From Xestospongia bergquistia (taxonomy: Eukaryota; Porifera; Demospongiae; Haplosclerida; Petrosiidae): a stretch of 64,000 bases of DNA. Shown piece by piece: positions 48,998-60,658 of this stretch. The translations under genes and the position numbers were made by a program. Below the pieces are notes generated by a model, which was given only the letters and a program-made list of their open reading frames with translations, was not told the origin of the DNA and did no database searches. Each line of letters opens with the position of its first letter. Positions within the stretch are counted from its first letter, which is position 1. The stretch spans positions 1,711,501-1,775,500 of the forward strand of contig OZ014414.1 of NCBI GenBank assembly GCA_963965975.1. The letters are read 5' to 3'.

Positions 48998-50599
48998 GAA
49001 TATATGTGTCTTTGGAAGTGGGTAAGTTATGGTAAGAACAAAACATGTTATCACTTGCTAATTATTATACATTTACTAACATTGGTTGTTGTAATTATAA
49101 TATATAATATTCATAGCACTTGAAAAGGGAATGATTGAACTTTTTATCATCTATCTAAAGCATAAATACTAATAATAAAGTAATAGTTTAATAATCAAAA
49201 CAAATGGTTTATTTTAAATGTATGATTTTTGTTACCATGCATCTATTAATCATTTAATAAAATCTTAATAAGAAGTACTATAAAAAGGAATAAGCAGTAC
49301 ATTACATGAAGTATATAGCATAGTTATTTATAGAATAAACAACAACAATAGCACCCAAAAAAGCTATATGGTCAAAACTTTTCATTGTTGATGTACTATG
49401 TTTATGTAGCCAAGCTACTACATTATTACTGCCCAATATATACTGTTCATATCAGACAGTCATATATATAACTACATACAAGAATCGAGAGAGGATGTTT
49501 TCCATTTGTAACATATTTACATAATACTTTGCATATACAATACAGTTGAGATCATTGTAAGAGTTGGTTGTAGTGTCGTTGCTGAGCAAAATCAAAAAAT
49601 ATTCAAATTTCTCTTTGGTAGGCTGTATAGTTGATTGATTATTAGTATATTATTATTCTATATTAACATGTACTTTGTATGTACTAATACAGTCAAGACA
49701 ATTGCAAGAGTATGCATGATGTCTCCTCCAAGCAAAAATGAAACATTTATTAGTAAAATATTTTTTTGGCCTATTTTGACTTGCAGTTGATCATGACATT
49801 CATAAATTATTGATCATAAAGATTAAAAACACTTTGATTGTTTCTGATTAATAATTTTCTTTTCCAATCAACACTAATTGTAATATTTAATGCTTCAATC
49901 TAGGGTACTGAGGTCTATAGCAATAAATTTTAAGATATAATCCAATATTTATTTCATTCATTAAGTTTTTATTAATGTACAAGTACTTTTGGTGGTAATG
50001 TCTTTGCTTCATATATTGTGATAATTTTTAACTTCAATTTTTATTTCTATTATAATCAATGTAGTATTTGTATGCATTCTCATGTGATATATACACAGCA
50101 ATTTATATTGTTATTGTTATTGCTTAAGCACCTTCATCAGGTTTATTTAATTAAATATGAATATTTACACATACATCCTTAATCTTTGAATTTGAGATGA
50201 AGTAAACGCTCATTATGTTGTTATAAAATATTTTACTTTAATTTATTGTATTCGCTTAAAAAGATGATAAGATGTTGAAACAAGAATATTGTTTAGCTGG
50301 CAAAAAATTCTTAGCTTAGCTGGTGTTGTATATGATATTTATCTCTTTAGTAGTCATTTCTGCTACAATTTTCCTAACATTTTTAAAATAGCTCTTTTGG
50401 TGATGATGATGACTTTGATGATTGAAGTTGTACAGTTGAAGACCAGCTGATGCAACTATGTCAATTAAGTATGGTATTTTTATTTTGAGTTCCAACTATG
50501 CCATTTTATTTCAATAATTTTTGTTAAAAAATATGATCAGATTTATTAACACATTAACTGTCTAATGATGTGAAATTGAAAGATGACCTTTTGCAGCTG
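48998..50599. other. Spacer, no gene recognised
   Basis: AT-rich DNA with no convincing frame or repeat. Confidence 0.5.
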
Positions 50600-51080
50600 G
50601 AAATACTGTTGATGTAGCACTGACAACAATGGAAAGACAATCAAATTAAGTAATAACAATAAGAGGGTTAAAATCTCAATGGTTCATTGCATGTCTAAAT
50701 AATTTTTCAAAAATCTATGGAGGGAACTTTTCAGCTCTATAAGAATACTATGTCTTTGAAGCATTTTCTGTTCACTGTTATATAGTAGATTGCATTAATA
50801 AGCTTAATTTGTGATTGCTATAGCAATAAAATATTTGAAAATAGATGTTCATCTTACTATAAAATGCATTCTTCTAATGGCTCTTTGTATCAGCCTACTG
50901 TGATATTGAAGGTTATAACTGTGATGGTATGGGTGGCTTTATAAGAGTGGGATACCTCAACTTGAGTGAACCTAATGCTTCCTTTTCTCTTGGTTTGACA
51001 CAATGATAGTATAATAACATTGATCATGATGTGTGTTGTCTTTCAAATACATTCAATCATACATTCTTCATTATTTAAGG
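50600..51080 (+). pseudogene. Decayed fibrinogen-like secreted gene (G0)
   Basis: Base-level similarity to G1 from CTGACAACAATGGAAAGACA onwards. The best stretch is YCDIEGYNCDGMGGFIRVGY then LNLSEPNA, matching YCDMEGSNCDGKGGWMRVGY of G1 and G2. Multiple stops and shifts follow (including TGATAG near 51004). The 3' third is absent, and a TA run begins at 51088. Confidence 0.8.
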
Positions 51081-51083
51081 TAG

Positions 51084-51087
<4 letters not shown>

Positions 51088-51117
<30 letters not shown>
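51088..51117. repeat. (TA)n microsatellite
   Basis: TA run ending the G0 remnant and starting the copied upstream block of U5. Confidence 0.85.
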
Positions 51118-51124
<7 letters not shown>

Positions 51125-51229
51125 CATAGTGATCCTAATTATAAGATTATTTCCACATTTGTGTATGTGCACCACTAAGCCATTTGTTAGCATTATAATC
51201 CTGATATATATACATATATAATTATATAT

Positions 51230-51598
51230 AACAATAGAAGCTATCGATTCAACAAGACGCGGCATTGTTGAATAATTGCATATCAACAAGAGCAAACATT
51301 AGCTCAGTTTTTGTTTGTTGTTTTAATTATATTTTTATTATAATTATAACTTTGTAATAAATGCACAATATTACAGAAATTAAGGCATATACAAGTAATG
51401 ATTTTTTAATCATAATCATATATATTCACGTCCCGTTATGTCAATTTTACACTACAAGTATATACGCTACGTAGTGCTCAACAGCAAACGGCAAGTGATC
51501 TAATTAGCTAGACAGCAGCCATATAGTAATATAATAATACGTTCATTAGTCACGTGAATTTCCCAGTTTATCTTTCGTGAGTCGCAGGACAAGGAGAC
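51230..51598 (+). promoter_or_regulatory. Upstream block of CD225 unit U5
   Basis: Repeats the block at 39644-39954 before U1. Holds ATTAGCTAGAC (51504-51514) and a CACGTG E-box near 51551, then leads directly into the 7-nt first coding exon. Confidence 0.55.
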
Positions 51599-53183
51599 AT
51601 GGAAGGTGAATTGGTAAGGCAAGATAATTTTCAAATAATAAATAACTGATCAGTATAACGTAAACTTTTAAAAGAGATGACCTGTATTATCAAAACCTGT
51701 ATTTTCTAACACCATTTACTTTAAAAGCTTGCTGTCAAAAAAGAACGTTTAATCAATCCAAAATGTTGCTCCTGCATGGAGGTATATATGTGTATTGATA
51801 TTTATATATTATGAGGAAAATTTATTTTTATTTTTTTTATTATTGTTACATCAATTAGTTGTAGCAAGTATATACTTTAGTCTTTGCATGTGACCACACC
51901 TACTTGCAGCTGTATCAGCAGTTTAGCAATTATTAACAAAATTGTTAATAATTATTGTTACTAACTTATTAATAACTTAACAGTGTTTTTTAGTGCTTGC
52001 ATACAAATCATTTCACATGATACTATCACAAATCTTGCTCTTTTACTTTAGCTTATAGCTGGTATGAACTTCAGGTAATCATATAGTTAATAGTTGAATC
52101 TGTATACAGATAACGTAAGTAGTTTATATGGAGAATGTGCTTTCATACAAAGCTTGTACTTAGAGTTTCTGTGATATGGAAGTTTACTATGTCCAGTTAT
52201 GACATATCTGCCTTTAATATGTTAATAATTATGTCTTTAATTAAAGACGATCTACATTTTTTGGTAGTTTTATTGATGTAACCTTTTAATATACTTTTTG
52301 CTACATAAAAGCATGGCAAATTAACCTTTAAAATAAAGTACAAATTTGGTTATAATTTTTGTAGCAAGCATATGACCAAAAAAGAATACATAATCTACCG
52401 TCACAAGAAGAATACCCATGGCAGTACAATGAAGAAAGACAAATCTATCCACCTGTAAATGGTAAAGACTAAATATTATTTTGATCATAATTATAATAAT
52501 AATTTGTTCAATTCATTGACAGACATTTCCGATTCGTGTTTTTCTGAAGCACCCCCAGATGTAAGTTATATATGCTTGACATAAATGATTTGAAAATAAC
52601 AGCTACTTTTCATTATAGTATGATACTGTAGTTAGTCAGCCATTTGATACAACTTCTCAACAACAGCCATATTCTCTAGCAACCCAATTTTCTCCAGCCA
52701 TAAACCAACAGAATGTTAGTTGTTTATCTTTACTAATAAAAGATCTCCTAAAGTTAAAAATTGATTTATATTATAGTTACAGCATGCTGATGTGGTTGTT
52801 ATAGATTCACAACCAACTCAACAGCAGGAGGAGCAACAGAAGCAGACACAGTCTTATACACTCAATAAATACTTGAAGTGGTCTATTATTCTTACACTTT
52901 TTTTCTTATTTTGTGGAGGGTGGCTCCCTTTGATTGTTTCTATTACTGCTATTTTCTATGCTGCAAGTGTAAGTATGATTTGCTAAAACTCTAATACTTT
53001 TTGTTATTATTCTTTTTTTTGGGAATACTTTTGTAGGCTCACCATGCTATGAAACAAGGTGATCTAGAAAATGCTCGACGTAGAACAGAAACTGCCCGTA
53101 ATCTTACTATTGGGGCATTCATTGCTTGGGTAATTACATTTATTACTGTTCCTGTTGCTTTAGTTTTTTTGTTGTTACGATAA
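51599..53183 (+). CDS. CD225/dispanin-like two-pass membrane protein, U5
   Basis: The clearest intact member, 199 aa from 51599-51605, 52052-52074, 52365-52461, 52523-52560, 52619-52714, 52777-52968, 53037-53183. Starts MEAYSWYELQQAYDQKRIHN. The N-terminal 100 residues are Gln/Pro/Tyr-rich and lack a signal peptide, as expected for dispanins. Helix 1 is ILTLFFLFCGGWLPLIVSI, the conserved loop is MKQGDLENARRRTETARN, and helix 2 is AWVITFITVPVALVFLLL, ending with R and TAA. The donor after exon 1 is GTGAAT; the alternative GTAAGG 10 bases later would break the frame. Compared with U1, exon 5 has no TGA and exon 4 is longer. No cysteine cluster for palmitoylation of the IFITM kind is evident. 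Confidence 0.8.
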
Positions 53184-53700
53184 TGATTTTGACAGTAATG
53201 ACAGTGACTCTGACTATTATTAATTTCATTAAAATTATACTTATATGAAGACAAGTGGGTGTTTATGATTATCTATTATAACTGTTTGAATTCTGATATT
53301 TTAAATATTTAGGATCAAGAATTTTAATACTTTTTATTGTAACACATAAACAATTTGAATTTCTTCAAATTTGTATATTGAAAAATGTTTAATATACAAT
53401 AATTTATGTTGTATATGCATTACCTTTTTTCATTGTACTTGTCAATTAAATTAAATTGTTTACATAATACTATAAATAAATTACTACTATAGTACTTGAT
53501 CTCTGGGATAATTTCTTAGACATCACGTTTTTGGTGTCATTATTAGATTTATTGATATCAATTAATTCATTAATTATACGTTATATCAATTCTATACTAG
53601 TACATAGCAAATTAGTGTTGCTCTTCTGCATGTGCGCTGCATTAGTTAGACAACAATAATATGCTCAAGCTTCTTTCACACTGCAAACGAATTGGAAATG
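53184..53700 (+). other. U5 3' flank and an orphan unit promoter
   Basis: After the U5 stop the DNA resembles 43810-44060. ATTAGTTAGAC at 53641-53651 followed by CAACAATAATATGCTCAAGC repeats the upstream sequence of U2 and U3, but no first exon follows; it is interrupted by the TA run at 53704-53731. Confidence 0.5.
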
Positions 53701-53703
53701 TCG

Positions 53704-54110
53704 GATATATATATATATATATATATATATTTATTTATTTATTTATATAAACCTATATGGGGCGCCGTTTGTGTCAAAACTAAAAAGTTTATACATATTT
53801 AATTTGTGTTTACAATTTATAAATCCTACAAGAAATATAATAAATAACAACAGAGATTAAACGCACGTGGCAATTTATAAATGATGTTACAGATTTGTAA
53901 AGACTGTCACGAATTTATAAATATCCAAGGAGATTAATACTAACAAGATAGCAATAAATAACGCTAGTCATTTATAAATTTTGTAATTATTATAATACTG
54001 CTGAGAACTTATAAATATTGCTAAGAATTTATAAATACAGTAGGGATTTATAAATGACGCCGTGATTAATAAATCCAGTATAATTAGTAACTTTTGACAG
54101 GCTTAAAAAT
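53704..54110. repeat. TTTATAAAT-type dispersed repeat, copy 2
   Basis: A TA run, then AAGTTTATACATATTTAAT as at 46528, then at least eight ATTTATAAAT words 20-40 bases apart up to about 54075. The spacing is irregular, so this is a degenerate satellite-like block rather than a simple tandem repeat. Confidence 0.6.
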
Positions 54111-54487
54111 ATCCGAGGGTACGCGCACACACTCTCTCTTGCTCTCACTCTCACCTATGTAGCAATTCTGTCTATCACTCCCTTCTTTTATTCAGCAACC
54201 GTCCATGTGTTCATAATATGTGCTAGTTAATCTAATTATTTATACATGCATCTATCCATGTAGCCCATCTATGATTCAGCCTCATCTTTTTATTAATGAC
54301 AGTACACTGCTAGCTGATCTATGTGGAAATTCATTCATTCTATGTCTATTTATCAATTCATTGCCATCCACTTATTCATTAATTCATCCATCTATATATG
54401 TTTAATACTAATCTATTAATTGTACTAATCGTTCAGTTGATCTCTGCCTTCTTTTGTACATTCATGCATCAACCTATTTGAAAATAT

Positions 54488-54571
54488 AGAAGTTCTCCTC
54501 CTTCAGATTACTATAAAGTACATTCTTCTAATGATTCTTTGCTATTAGTCTACTGTGATATTTTCAAGGAA
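54488..54571 (+). pseudogene. Small fibrinogen-like gene fragment
   Basis: Reads RSSPPSDYYKVHSSNDSLLL then VYCDIFK, matching RSSAPSGYYKIQSPNGSL and VYCDMEG of G1 and G2. The rest of this copy is missing. Confidence 0.65.
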
Positions 54572-54888
54572 TAACAATTTGGCCAATCGACTTCCATGAA
54601 GCATTAATTTTCATGAAATTTATTTTGAAGATAGACTATTTTATAGCATTCCATGACTATATTGTTAAATATCACATCCTTTCAGAAACATTAGTGTCTT
54701 TATTACAGTAATGAGTCGTACGTGTACTCTTTATCTATGCATAGGATTAAGTAAGTTCATGATATAAGAATGATAATAAGTAGGGAAACATCATCAATGA
54801 CATCATAGCATATGATGATTGTCATCAGATTGATCAGCACTATAGTCATTCAATTTAGCAAAGAGAACACTTTACAACTGGAATAGCT
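54572..54888. other. Upstream region of G1
   Basis: Presumed promoter of G1. No motif stands out. Confidence 0.35.
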
Positions 54889-56072
54889 ATGCAGTCTGAG
54901 GGCTTTGTTTACCTTTTGTTAATTAGCCTTTTACTGATAGGGTCAGATTGTTGGGCTTCCTCTACTTGCATGGCTGATTGAACAGTCTACTAACTCACCA
55001 TCCTCCCTCAATCTATGCACAGTATTGTTGCAATACTGACAACAATGGTAAGACTATCAAGTTAAGTGAAAATAATAGAGTTAAAATCATCTATTGTCCA
55101 AGCAATCTCCCAAAATCTTGTCAAAGGTTCGTTAGTTCTCCAAATAATTGTTTCAAAGTCTTTGGAATGAATGCTTCAGCTGTATCAGGATACTATGTCT
55201 TCAAAGAATCCTCTGTTTACTGTGACTTAGTGGATTATATTAGTGAACTTAATTTTAGTGACTGCTATGAAATATTTGAAAACAGGAGTTCAGCTCCTTC
55301 AGGTTACTACAAAATACAATCTCCTAATGGTTCTCTTATATCAGTCTATTGTGATATGGAGGGTAGTAACTGTGATGGTAAGGGAGGTTGGATGAGAGTG
55401 GGTTACCTCAACATGAGTGAACCGAATGCTACATGTCCTCCTGGTATAAGACAACGACAATATAATAATATTGATTATGATGTATGTGGTCGTCCTAACT
55501 CAAGTCTGTCTGGACATACTTTCTTCTCTACTCAAAGAATCCATTACAATAAGGTGTGTGGTCAACTAAGAGGGTACCAATATCGAGCTCCTGATGCATT
55601 TGGCCTCAATGGAATTAACGATAACAACATTGATTCCTGTTATGTTGATGGTATTTCTATTACATATGGTAGTAGTCCACGTAAACATATTTGGACATAT
55701 GCATGTGGTATAACTTCCGATAATATACCTTTTCCAAACCTTTGTTGTCCATGTAATAGTTATAATACTGAAGCACCCAAAACTAAACCAAACTTTATTG
55801 GAGATGACTATTATTGTGAATCAGGCATTTCTCCTTATGTATATGGAAATACAGAAAGATGGCAACATGCTTTATATGTGAATGACCCATTATGGGATGG
55901 ACAACAATGTGATGGAAATGAAGGACCATGTTGTACTAACCCTAAGATGCCATGGTTTACAAAGACTCTTAATGAAACAACTACTGAAGATATTGAACTA
56001 AGGGTGTGCGGAAATGAAGATTATCCTGATGAAGATATTCCTTTGGATATCATTGAGCTTTACATTAAATAA
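54889..56072 (+). pseudogene. Secreted fibrinogen-like cysteine-rich protein G1, frameshifted
   Basis: Intronless. A signal peptide starts at ATG 54889 (MQSEGFVYLLLISLLLIG) and runs to CMAD, then meets TGA. Against G2 one base is missing there (GCTGATTGA versus GCTGACTGT), after which the other frame is open from 54978 to TAA 56070-56072. The body has the fibrinogen-type segment SGYYKIQSPNGSLISVYCDM, then GGWMRVGYLNMSEPNATCPP and YVDGISITYGSSPRKHIWTY, CCPCNS, and an acidic end DEDIPLDIIELYIK. The second half is a family of its own found in aquatic invertebrates; I do not know a named function. The shift separates the signal peptide from the body, so this copy is probably not secreted unless the base is a sequencing error. 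Confidence 0.8.
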
Positions 56073-56298
56073 TTGTTTTACTTTTGTGATTAAAATGTAT
56101 ATGTATATATACACTTATAGTTACATAAATATATAGAGTGTATTTGTTATTAATATTAGCCAATGACCTGATCAAGCAATTTGGACTTAAGCAACAATGT
56201 AATAGCTTTAGTTATAATTTGTATGATAAAGTCAACCCTTCTTCAGGATGACGCAACACCATATATTATAATTATATTTATGGTTTAACCTCACTAGC

Positions 56299-56426
56299 GT
56301 ATGTGGACAAGTGTGGATCAACTGATGTGTTAGTAGCTGTTACAAGACAATAGACTCACCATATATTCATGGAGTATCAATAACTCATAGCAACAATTTT
56401 AGAAAGCATTTATGGACATATAAAGT
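56299..56426 (+). pseudogene. Fragment of fibrinogen-like gene, copy 1
   Basis: Reads VCGQVWIN, stop, then YIHGVSITHSNNFRKHLWTY, matching VCGQLRGY and YVDGISITYGSSPRKHIWTY of G1. Repeated at 62128-62256 as part of the block duplication. Confidence 0.7.
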
Positions 56427-56488
56427 TAGTATGTTTGAACTACAATACACTTTATGACTGTCCATCTAATACTGGCTATAATTAATCA

Positions 56489-56668
56489 TTATGTTGTTGA
56501 CATAGTTTTAATGCCTCATTAGTCAGATGTGACAACTTTATGAATTATTATCACGTGTATGTGGGTGGTTACTATATGATATTAAGTATACTTATTATCA
56601 CATAGTAGCCACTTCATAAAGTTGTTACATCTAACTAATGAGGCATTAAAGCTATGTCAACAACATAA
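56489..56668. repeat. 180-bp hairpin
   Basis: TTATGTTGTTGACATAG at the left and its reverse complement at the right continue inward as long imperfect inverted repeats around a GTGGTTACTATATG/CATAGTAGCCAC core. It lies in DNA that copy 2 of the block only partly has (about 62320-62400), where the right arm is absent. Confidence 0.75.
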
Positions 56669-56946
56669 CAGCAAAGCTATAGATTTTCTTTGTGCTGTGG
56701 AGCTGACACTTTGCAATTTTAAATAGGATATCCCTACATGCTGCATATTTTAAGTACATGCCCTTTTTAAGAAGCGCAAACTATGCATACAATTCTATAG
56801 TAATTAGTAGAACCCACACAGTGTGTGTTTTTATACTAGTGGTTTATATGTGCACTAAATATGATTCCGTACATAGTCACTTGGAAGGAGACCGTATATA
56901 TACATATAAACCGTACATTCCAATATTTAGCGACTATGCTTATGTG

Positions 56947-56981
56947 CACGTGTGTTCACGTGCGCTGCATTAGATAGGAAC
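56947..56981 (+). promoter_or_regulatory. Paired E-boxes and ATTAG motif upstream of U6
   Basis: CACGTG at 56947-56952 and 56957-56962, then ATTAGATAGGAAC at 56969-56981. Same arrangement upstream of U7. Confidence 0.55.
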
Positions 56982-57082
56982 AACGTAGCAACATTTCCGG
57001 CATTTTTCCATAACGTAGACATTTCTGTTTATAATCGATAGAGAAGTCTTGTTCATTAGACAATAATAGAGAACAAACAGAC

Positions 57083-58415
57083 ACGGAAGGTGAGTTTATT
57101 AAGAAGTATAAGTTGTAATAGTCTAGAATGAAGTACTATATAAAAACTGAATACTGTCTATTATCAAAAAGAGCCCTAGTTCATTTTAGATATGTAAATA
57201 TGCGTTTTGTATTCATAAATTTATTAATTTTATTACTTGATGTCCACAATAACTTCTACACTAGCCAGTGTACAAATTTGAGTAAAATAAGTTGTAATAA
57301 TTAAAGTTAAAAATGTGATTTAATTGAAAATCAATAAATTCAAATAATAATAATTAATAAGATATGCTACTAATATACAGATATACCAAGTAGTTTAATT
57401 TTACCTAATAGTGGATTGTTGCTCTTTTTTTCTATTTAGGTTACAGTGACTACGTACCAAAGGTAATCCTGAATTAAGCCAAGTTATTTCTTATTGTAAT
57501 AAATAACTTAATTAAATGATCAAATCAGTCCTTAATGAGATACTAAATAATGTAGAAGTTGAGGTGTCTTTGAAGATTGAATCAGACATATTCCGAGTAT
57601 TTACTAAATGTATTGTAAAAAAATTTGTAACCTTACAGAAAAACTAAATAATTAACACATTATGTAGCATGTTTTCAAAAACATTCTGGACTTTAATTTC
57701 AGAAATTATATAATATGAGTTACTTAAAATTAAATATATTTTTAATAGCAAACAGATGACCAAGATAATACACCCCACCCACCATCATACTCAGAGTTAT
57801 ATCCAGCTATAACTGGTACATTCTAAATACTATTGTAATCAGCTATTATTCTGTTTGACATTTAACAGAAGTTAATAAATCTTTTAATGCAACTCAACAA
57901 CAACCACCATATTTTTCAGCACCTGTTAATGTGAGTTCCTTATTTTTACAATAAAAAATCATTTACTTGTAATAACATTGTCATTGTTGTATAACATGAT
58001 AGAAATGTTTAGATAAACATAAAATTACACATGTTAATATACATGTTTTAGACGATGAATAACCAAGAAATGGTTCATTATCCACCACCACCATGTCAAG
58101 TATCTCCATGGCAGTATAGTGTACAAGGACAAGTTTATCCATCTAGAAATTGTAAGAACATGATAATCATGTAATAAAAATTTGTATAAACTTCAACAGA
58201 TAATCCTCAACCTTTTCCCCAACAACAACAATATCCTTCAGGAACCATGCATGTGAGTTATATATCTTTGAGATATAATTTAACATATGATAGTATAATG
58301 TTGTAGTTGCTGAACAACCACATTCAACTCAAGTGATAAAACCAACTACAGTTTATTATAATATAGTCTTGGTGATTTCCATTTTATTGACAGGCATTTG
58401 CATAGTTTGTGGGTT
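57083..58415 (+). pseudogene. CD225-like unit U6, start lost and 3'-truncated
   Basis: Exons 57083-57089, 57440-57462, 57749-57815, 57869-57930, 58052-58151, 58200-58252 and 58294 onward match U7 exon for exon with the same phases. The first exon reads ACG GAA G where U7 has ATG GAA G. In exon 7 homology to U7 stops at about 58415 within helix 1 (after CIVCGF) and unrelated sequence follows; the CD225 frame then ends after seven more residues. The second helix and GD-loop exon are missing. A recent tandem duplicate that has already decayed. Confidence 0.8.
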
Positions 58416-59061
58416 TAGCTCAACTAGGAAACTTTAAAAATATACCATTATCTGTTGCACGACGTCATCAGAAACTAATGTGTGCATTTATAAACAGCAG
58501 TGACTTTTTTGAGAGGTTGATCAGCTCAGCATGTAGTGAGTTTTGTTTGGTCAAATTAATTATTATATCATTTTTAGGTGACTACTCATCAACACTTTCT
58601 CATGAAACTCAAGATATTCAGGATGAAATAATGATGAACTTACCCAATTTGGATAGGACAGAGACTACATTGTACAGGTATATTTACCTGATATTAGTTA
58701 CAAATAGTTTATACATTATACAGATGTGATTGGGTTGAGTAAAGAGGGAGCAAGTATTTTCAAAATGACTTTGTCTTATATGATTTTCAAGATGATGGTT
58801 TACCAAAGTTTGGCAAAATCTTAAACATATTAATGGTCGAAAAAACTACATTCCTTTACTTACACACATATGTCACTAGAGGAATTGATTACCACTATCA
58901 TAGTTATGTTATTGAGCCTACTTTGGACAAGAAAGTTGTTTTTATTTCTAACAAAAATGAAGTATTGGCAATGTAACATCCTCTTCTAACACATTCATTA
59001 AGATCAAAACCAAGACAAATTTACATTGTAACAAAACGTATAGTTGTTAAAATTTAAGTTC
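58416..59061 (+). pseudogene. Unrecognised gene remnant joined to U6
   Basis: Coding-like sequence of unknown family. One frame gives LGNFKNIPLSVARRHQKLMC, an intron-like GTGAG...TTTTTAG (about 58537-58578), then DYSSTLSHETQDIQDEIMMN and a further donor at about 58678. After an acceptor near 58724 a stop follows, but another frame then reads RGSKYFQNDFVLYDFQDDGL and, after 42 codons, YHYHSYVIEPTLDKKVV. The broken frames and abrupt junction with U6 indicate an inserted or translocated 3' part of another gene, possibly a transposon-related one. No name is offered. Confidence 0.5.
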
Positions 59062-59494
59062 ATACATAGTGCATTTCTTTCAACAATTATTCTAACATTC
59101 ATTTTATTACTAGTTTATGTTATTATCATTAATCATCAATGATCAATATGTACTGTAGTAAAACAACAATTGTGTCATATTAACAAGTTATTTGTAACTT
59201 TGCTGCAATATTTGTTGAAGTAAGAAATGATACTTCAAATAGCAATTCTATACATATACATATTGTTAATTTAACAAAGTAGATTGTCATTCTAACAAGT
59301 TATTGTCATATTGATTAAATACTTTTCAATTAACAATGCTTATGCAGAATTAACAATATGTTGAAGTTTGTTGTTTTGACAAATCTGTTTTTATAGTGTA
59401 GGTCCGTGTATTACTTCCGCTCTTGCCAATGTTATAGTGTGTTTTAATGCATAACATAGTTTAGCAAACTCTAGTGATAGTGTTTTCAATAATT
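59062..59494. other. Upstream region of G2
   Basis: AT-rich, then a less AT-rich stretch near 59400-59440 that may be the G2 promoter. Nothing else recognised. Confidence 0.35.
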
Positions 59495-60658
59495 ATGCTG
59501 AACTTTATTCAGTTTCTCTTGTTCAGTCTTCTACTAAATGTCGGTTATACCTCCTCAATATGTATGGCTGACTGTTCTAGTCAACTCACTCAAGTTCCTC
59601 CCTCACTTTATGAACAATACTGTTGTAACGCTAAAAACAGTGGAAAAGCGTTTAAATTAAGTGAAAATAACAAGATTAACTTTATTTTATGTCCAAGCTA
59701 TCTCCCAAAATCTTGTCAAGGGTTCATTAGATCTCTAAATAATTGTTTGAAAATCTTTGGTATGAATACTTCAGCTGTATCAGGATACTATGTCTTCAAA
59801 GGATCATCTGTTTACTGTGACTTAGTGGATTATATCAGTGAACTTAATTTTAGTGACTGCTATGAAATATTTGAAAACAGGAGTTCAGCTCCTTCAGGTT
59901 ACTACAAAATACAATCTCCTAATGGTTCTCTTATATCAGTCTATTGTGATATGGAGGGTAGTAACTGTGATGGTAAGGGAGGTTGGATGAGAGTGGGTTA
60001 CCTCAACATGAGTGAACCGAATGCTACATGTCCTCCTGGTATAAGACAACGACAATATAATAATATTGATCATGATGTATGTGGTCGTCCTAACTCAAGT
60101 CTGTCTGGACATACTTTCTTCTCTACTCAAAGAATCCATTACAATAAGGTGTGTGGTCAACTAAGAGGGTACCAATATCGAGCTCCTGATGCATTTGGCC
60201 TCAATGGAATTAACGATAACAACATTGATTCCTGTTATGTTGATGGTATTTCTATTACATATGGTAGTAGTCCACGTAAACATATTTGGACATATGCATG
60301 TGGAATAACTTCTGATAATATACCTTTACCAATGTTGTGTTGTCCATGTAATAGTAATAATACTGAAGCACCTAAAACTAAGCCAAACTTTATTGGAGAT
60401 GACTATTATTGTGAATCAGGCATTCCTTCTAATGATACAGAAAGATGGCGACATGTTTTATATGTCAATGATCCATTATGGGATGGACAACAATGTGATG
60501 GAAATGAAGGACCATGTTGTACCAACCCTAAAATGCCATGGTTTATCAAGACTCTTAATGAAACTACTACTGAAAATATTGACCTAAGGGTGTGCGGAAA
60601 TGAAGATTATCCTGATGAAGATATTCCTCTGGATATCATTGAGCTTTACATTAAATAA
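59495..60658 (+). CDS. Secreted fibrinogen-like cysteine-rich protein G2
   Basis: Intact, intronless, 387 aa. Signal peptide MLNFIQFLLFSLLLNVGYTS, then an N-terminal domain with paired cysteines (YEQYCCN, ILCPSYLPKSCQGF) and a SGYYVFKGSSVYCDL half-repeat. The fibrinogen-type segment SGYYKIQSPNGSLISVYCDM follows, with GGWMRVGYLNMSEPNATCPP, VCGQLRGYQYRAPDAFG, YVDGISITYGSSPRKHIWTY, LCCPCNS, VNDPLWDGQQC, CCTNPKMPWF and an acidic tail. Several N-x-S/T sites suggest N-glycosylation. The frame extends seven codons upstream of ATG 59495 but from a GTG, so the ATG was chosen. From about residue 100 onward it is almost identical to G1 at DNA level, whereas the signal regions differ. Function unknown; secreted fibrinogen-related proteins often bind sugars, so a lectin role is possible. 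Confidence 0.85.
   Translation: MLNFIQFLLFSLLLNVGYTSSICMADCSSQLTQVPPSLYEQYCCNAKNSGKAFKLSENNKINFILCPSYLPKSCQGFIRSLNNCLKIFGMNTSAVSGYYVFKGSSVYCDLVDYISELNFSDCYEIFENRSSAPSGYYKIQSPNGSLISVYCDMEGSNCDGKGGWMRVGYLNMSEPNATCPPGIRQRQYNNIDHDVCGRPNSSLSGHTFFSTQRIHYNKVCGQLRGYQYRAPDAFGLNGINDNNIDSCYVDGISITYGSSPRKHIWTYACGITSDNIPLPMLCCPCNSNNTEAPKTKPNFIGDDYYCESGIPSNDTERWRHVLYVNDPLWDGQQCDGNEGPCCTNPKMPWFIKTLNETTTENIDLRVCGNEDYPDEDIPLDIIELYIK

Noticed and set aside
60393..60587. 64-codon frame inside G2
   Set aside because: Shadow of the G2 coding sequence in another frame.
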